Under the pieces are notes generated by a model. That model ran no database searches. It was not told the DNA's origin and saw nothing but the letters and a program-made list of their open reading frames with translations. The position numbers and the translations under genes are program-made. From a bacterium (GTDB lineage: Bacteria; Desulfobacterota; DSWW01), in assembly GCA_030609865.1 (NCBI GenBank), contig JAUWSZ010000111.1, positions 1 through 7,101 on the forward strand: 7,101 bases of DNA, given 5' to 3'. Shown here in pieces: positions 5,490 through 7,101 of the stretch (position 1 is its first letter; every line of letters begins with the position of its first letter).

Positions 5490-6083
5490 GTGGCTGACAA
5501 AACCATACGATGGACCATGGTCATTGACACGAATCGCTGCATCGGGTGCCAGAGTTGTTCTGTGGCCTGCAAGCGAGAGAATGATGTTCCCCTGGGCGTC
5601 TTTCGCACCTGGGTGAAATCCGTCGAGAAGGGACGGTTCCCTGACGTACGGCGTGGCCACATTCCGATCAACTGCAACCAGTGCGAAGACCCGGTGTGTG
5701 TCTCGGTCTGCCCTGTAAAGGCGACGTATCAGCGTGAAGACGGGATCGTCCTCGTGGATCCGCACCGCTGTATCGGGTGCCAGTACTGCAAGGCGGCGTG
5801 TCCCTACGATGTCCGTTATCTCCATCCTGAGAAGAAGATCATCTCGAAGTGCTATTTCTGTCATCACCGACTCGATGCAGGCCAGTTGCCCGCCTGCGTC
5901 GAGGCATGCCCCACGGGGGCTCGCATCATCGGGAACGGAAACGACCCCGAGAGCGAGGTCTCCCGCATCCTTGCCAGGCGGCCGGTGCAGGTTCTGCTCC
6001 CGGAATACGGAACCGAGCCACAGGTCTTCTACGTAGGGCTGGATGAGGAGATGGCGGAAATGCGCGGGCGGAGGGCTCCGTGA
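5490..6083 (+). CDS. Four-cluster 4Fe-4S ferredoxin subunit, DmsB/PsrB/NrfC family
   Basis: A 197-residue electron-transfer subunit with sixteen cysteines in four groups: Cys17/20/23/27, Cys62/65/70/74, Cys94/97/100/104 and Cys121/124/136/140. They are paired as in DmsB, PsrB, TtrB and NrfC to hold four [4Fe-4S] clusters in a chain. The two strongest motifs are CIGCQSCSVAC and CIGCQYCKAACPYDVRY. The start is a GTG with GAGGAG at 5480-5485, four bases upstream. No Tat or Sec signal is present; family members on the outer face travel with a Tat-exported catalytic partner, so the location depends on an unseen subunit. The gene overlaps the NrfD-type gene by 4 bp (GTGA), which strongly implies translational coupling and a complex. 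In this family it passes electrons between a catalytic molybdo- or tungsto-subunit and the membrane quinone subunit. No such catalytic subunit is adjacent. Confidence 0.93.
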   Translation: MADKTIRWTMVIDTNRCIGCQSCSVACKRENDVPLGVFRTWVKSVEKGRFPDVRRGHIPINCNQCEDPVCVSVCPVKATYQREDGIVLVDPHRCIGCQYCKAACPYDVRYLHPEKKIISKCYFCHHRLDAGQLPACVEACPTGARIIGNGNDPESEVSRILARRPVQVLLPEYGTEPQVFYVGLDEEMAEMRGRRAP

Positions 6084-6985
6084 ACCCAATGCTCACATAC
6101 AATGTCCCTCATGAGCACTCCTTCGGGGCCATGATCGCCCTGTACATCTTCTTCACGGGTCTGAGTGCGGGATCCTTTTTTCTGTCGACCCTGTCCTACG
6201 GCTTCGGGCGGATCCAATACCGTGCCCTTTCGCGGCCCGCCATCATCACCGCCACCCTGATGCTCCTGGTGGCCCCCGTGTTCCTGCTTCTTCACGTGGG
6301 GAAGCCTCTGCGGTCCTGGCACCTGTTCTTCTTCGTGAATCCGGGTTCTCCGATCAGCTGGGGTTCCTTTCTGCTGACGTCGTATCCCCTCTTCTGTCTG
6401 ATCTACATGGTATGCATCTTCCAGGACAAGGAGAAGGCGGCCAAGCGATGGGGGCTGATCGGCATCCCCTTTGCCGTTTCCGTGCACGCATACACGGGCT
6501 TTATCCTCGCCTTCTGCCCGGCCCGACCGCTGTGGCACAGCTCGATGATTCCTCTGCTGTTCCTCGTGTCTGCGGTCGTTTCCGGAACGGCCTTGATGAT
6601 CCTCGTGTTTGCCGCCCTGTGCAAATGGCGAGGCGACACCATGGAACTTTCAGGGGAAAGAGGTCGCCTTCTGCTGTCCCTGGGAAGGCTTCTGGGTTGG
6701 CTCCTGATCCTGGATCTTCTGCTGACCGGAATCGATCTCCTGGTGGCCTCGGTCTCCGGTGGGGGAGATCAAATGGGGGTCAGCGTGCTCCTGCGCGGCG
6801 AACTGGCGCCACGTTTCGTGGGGATAGAGATGGTGCTGGGTAAGTTGATTCCCCTGTTGATCCTGTTTCATCCGCGGCTCCAGAGGGTGGGGCCGCTGAT
6901 TGTTGCCAGCCTCCTGATCGTTCTGGGCATTCTTTTCATGAGGCTGGACCTGGTTCGTGTGGGAGAGATTTTGCCTTTGCTGTGA
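6080..6985 (+). CDS. NrfD/PsrC-family quinone-interacting membrane subunit
   Basis: A 301-residue polytopic membrane protein with about eight hydrophobic segments (roughly 15-40, 54-73, 93-113, 124-146, 152-180, 198-224, 247-265 and 270-288). Family hallmarks are the GLSAGSFFLS helix (27-36), HVGKPLRSW followed by FFVNPGSPISWGSFLL (72-99), and YTGFILAFCPARPLWHS (138-154) followed by PLLFLVSAVVSGTALMIL. These are characteristic of NrfD/PsrC/TtrC proteins, which exchange electrons with menaquinone and anchor the four-cluster subunit. His11 and His13 at the N-terminus lie where a quinone-site histidine is found in relatives; that assignment is tentative. The C-terminal arginine/GGQ-type segment common in some NrfD proteins is not seen. 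The GTG start at 6080 overlaps the preceding TGA and has GAGGG at 6071-6075; an ATG at 6089 is a weaker choice because of spacing. It is the last gene in the window, so the direction of electron flow is not determined. Confidence 0.92.
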   Translation: MNPMLTYNVPHEHSFGAMIALYIFFTGLSAGSFFLSTLSYGFGRIQYRALSRPAIITATLMLLVAPVFLLLHVGKPLRSWHLFFFVNPGSPISWGSFLLTSYPLFCLIYMVCIFQDKEKAAKRWGLIGIPFAVSVHAYTGFILAFCPARPLWHSSMIPLLFLVSAVVSGTALMILVFAALCKWRGDTMELSGERGRLLLSLGRLLGWLLILDLLLTGIDLLVASVSGGGDQMGVSVLLRGELAPRFVGIEMVLGKLIPLLILFHPRLQRVGPLIVASLLIVLGILFMRLDLVRVGEILPLL

Positions 6986-6996
6986 TGAAAGATGGA

Positions 6997-7101
6997 GGTC
7001 AAAGGTCAAAGGATAAAGGTCAAAGCCGTGTGCTTCGATAGTCGTGGCAAGCGAAATGTGGAAGGGTATGCAGGCGTCCATTCATTGATTGACCTTTCAC
7101 C
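6997..7101. repeat. Tandem 7-bp repeat GGTCAAA with start of inverted array at the edge
   Basis: GGTCAAA (6997-7003), GGTCAAA (7004-7010), GGATAAA (7011-7017) and GGTCAAA (7018-7024) begin 11 bp after the NrfD-type stop. After 63 bp (7025-7087) the last 14 bases are ATTGACC and TTTCACC, which read on the other strand as GGTGAAA and GGTCAAT. This is the same converging layout as the 5317-5452 locus but with a different unit, and it is cut by the window edge. The stretch between the arrays has no recognisable gene or promoter. Confidence 0.75.

Noticed and set aside
5471..5497. Eight-codon leader frame (MRREEFRG) overlapping the PsrB-like start
   Set aside because: It has no ribosome site of its own and no regulatory codon bias; the AGGAG inside it serves the GTG at 5490.
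5532..5785. Near-identical DNA words around the two CIGCQ motifs as a nucleotide repeat
   Set aside because: They are the expected result of internally duplicated ferredoxin domains in this protein family.

Overview
The window looks like bacterial chromosomal DNA from a moderately GC-rich anaerobe. The grounds are an aldehyde:ferredoxin oxidoreductase (AOR)-like protein, two multi-cluster 4Fe-4S proteins and an NrfD/PsrC-type quinone-interacting membrane subunit. A Desulfobacterota-like or similar sulfur- or syntrophy-associated lineage is a plausible guess, but nothing in the sequence fixes the taxon. No rRNA, tRNA, CRISPR array, transposase or integrase was found.

Layout. Positions 1-999 hold the 5' part of a minus-strand gene for a secreted lipoprotein with a glycoside-hydrolase-like (GH94/GH36-type) domain; it runs off the left edge. 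A divergent control region (1000-1180) follows. It has a good sigma70-type promoter reading left and a nested palindrome with an extended -10 reading right. A PadR-family regulator with an unusual C-terminal tail occupies 1181-1966. Next, all on the plus strand, come a two-cluster ferredoxin-like subunit (2086-2430), a shortened and degenerate AOR-like protein (2469-3977), a class-I glutamine-amidotransferase-like protein of the BPL_N type with a basic helical extension (4089-5306), a four-cluster DmsB/PsrB-type ferredoxin subunit (5490-6083) and an NrfD/PsrC-type membrane subunit (6080-6985) that overlaps it by 4 bp.

A second layer is a set of 7-bp tandem repeats in the three later intergenic gaps: GGNTCAG units at 3991-4018, GGTATTA units facing an inverted array of TAATACC units at 5317-5452, and GGTCAAA units at 6997-7024 with the start of an inverted array at the right edge. 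Unit length and layout are kept while the unit sequence changes from locus to locus.

How the genes may work together (inference): the PsrB/PsrC-like pair forms an electron conduit between a soluble redox partner and the quinone pool, but no Mo/W-bisMGD catalytic subunit of the PsrA/TtrA kind is present in the window. The only oxidoreductase-like protein beside it is the AOR homologue, which has lost most of its Fe-S ligand motif and most of the middle and C-terminal core. The plus-strand set is therefore either an unusual AOR-to-quinone module or a catalytically dead AOR-like protein kept for another role. The PadR protein probably controls its own promoter and perhaps the neighbours.
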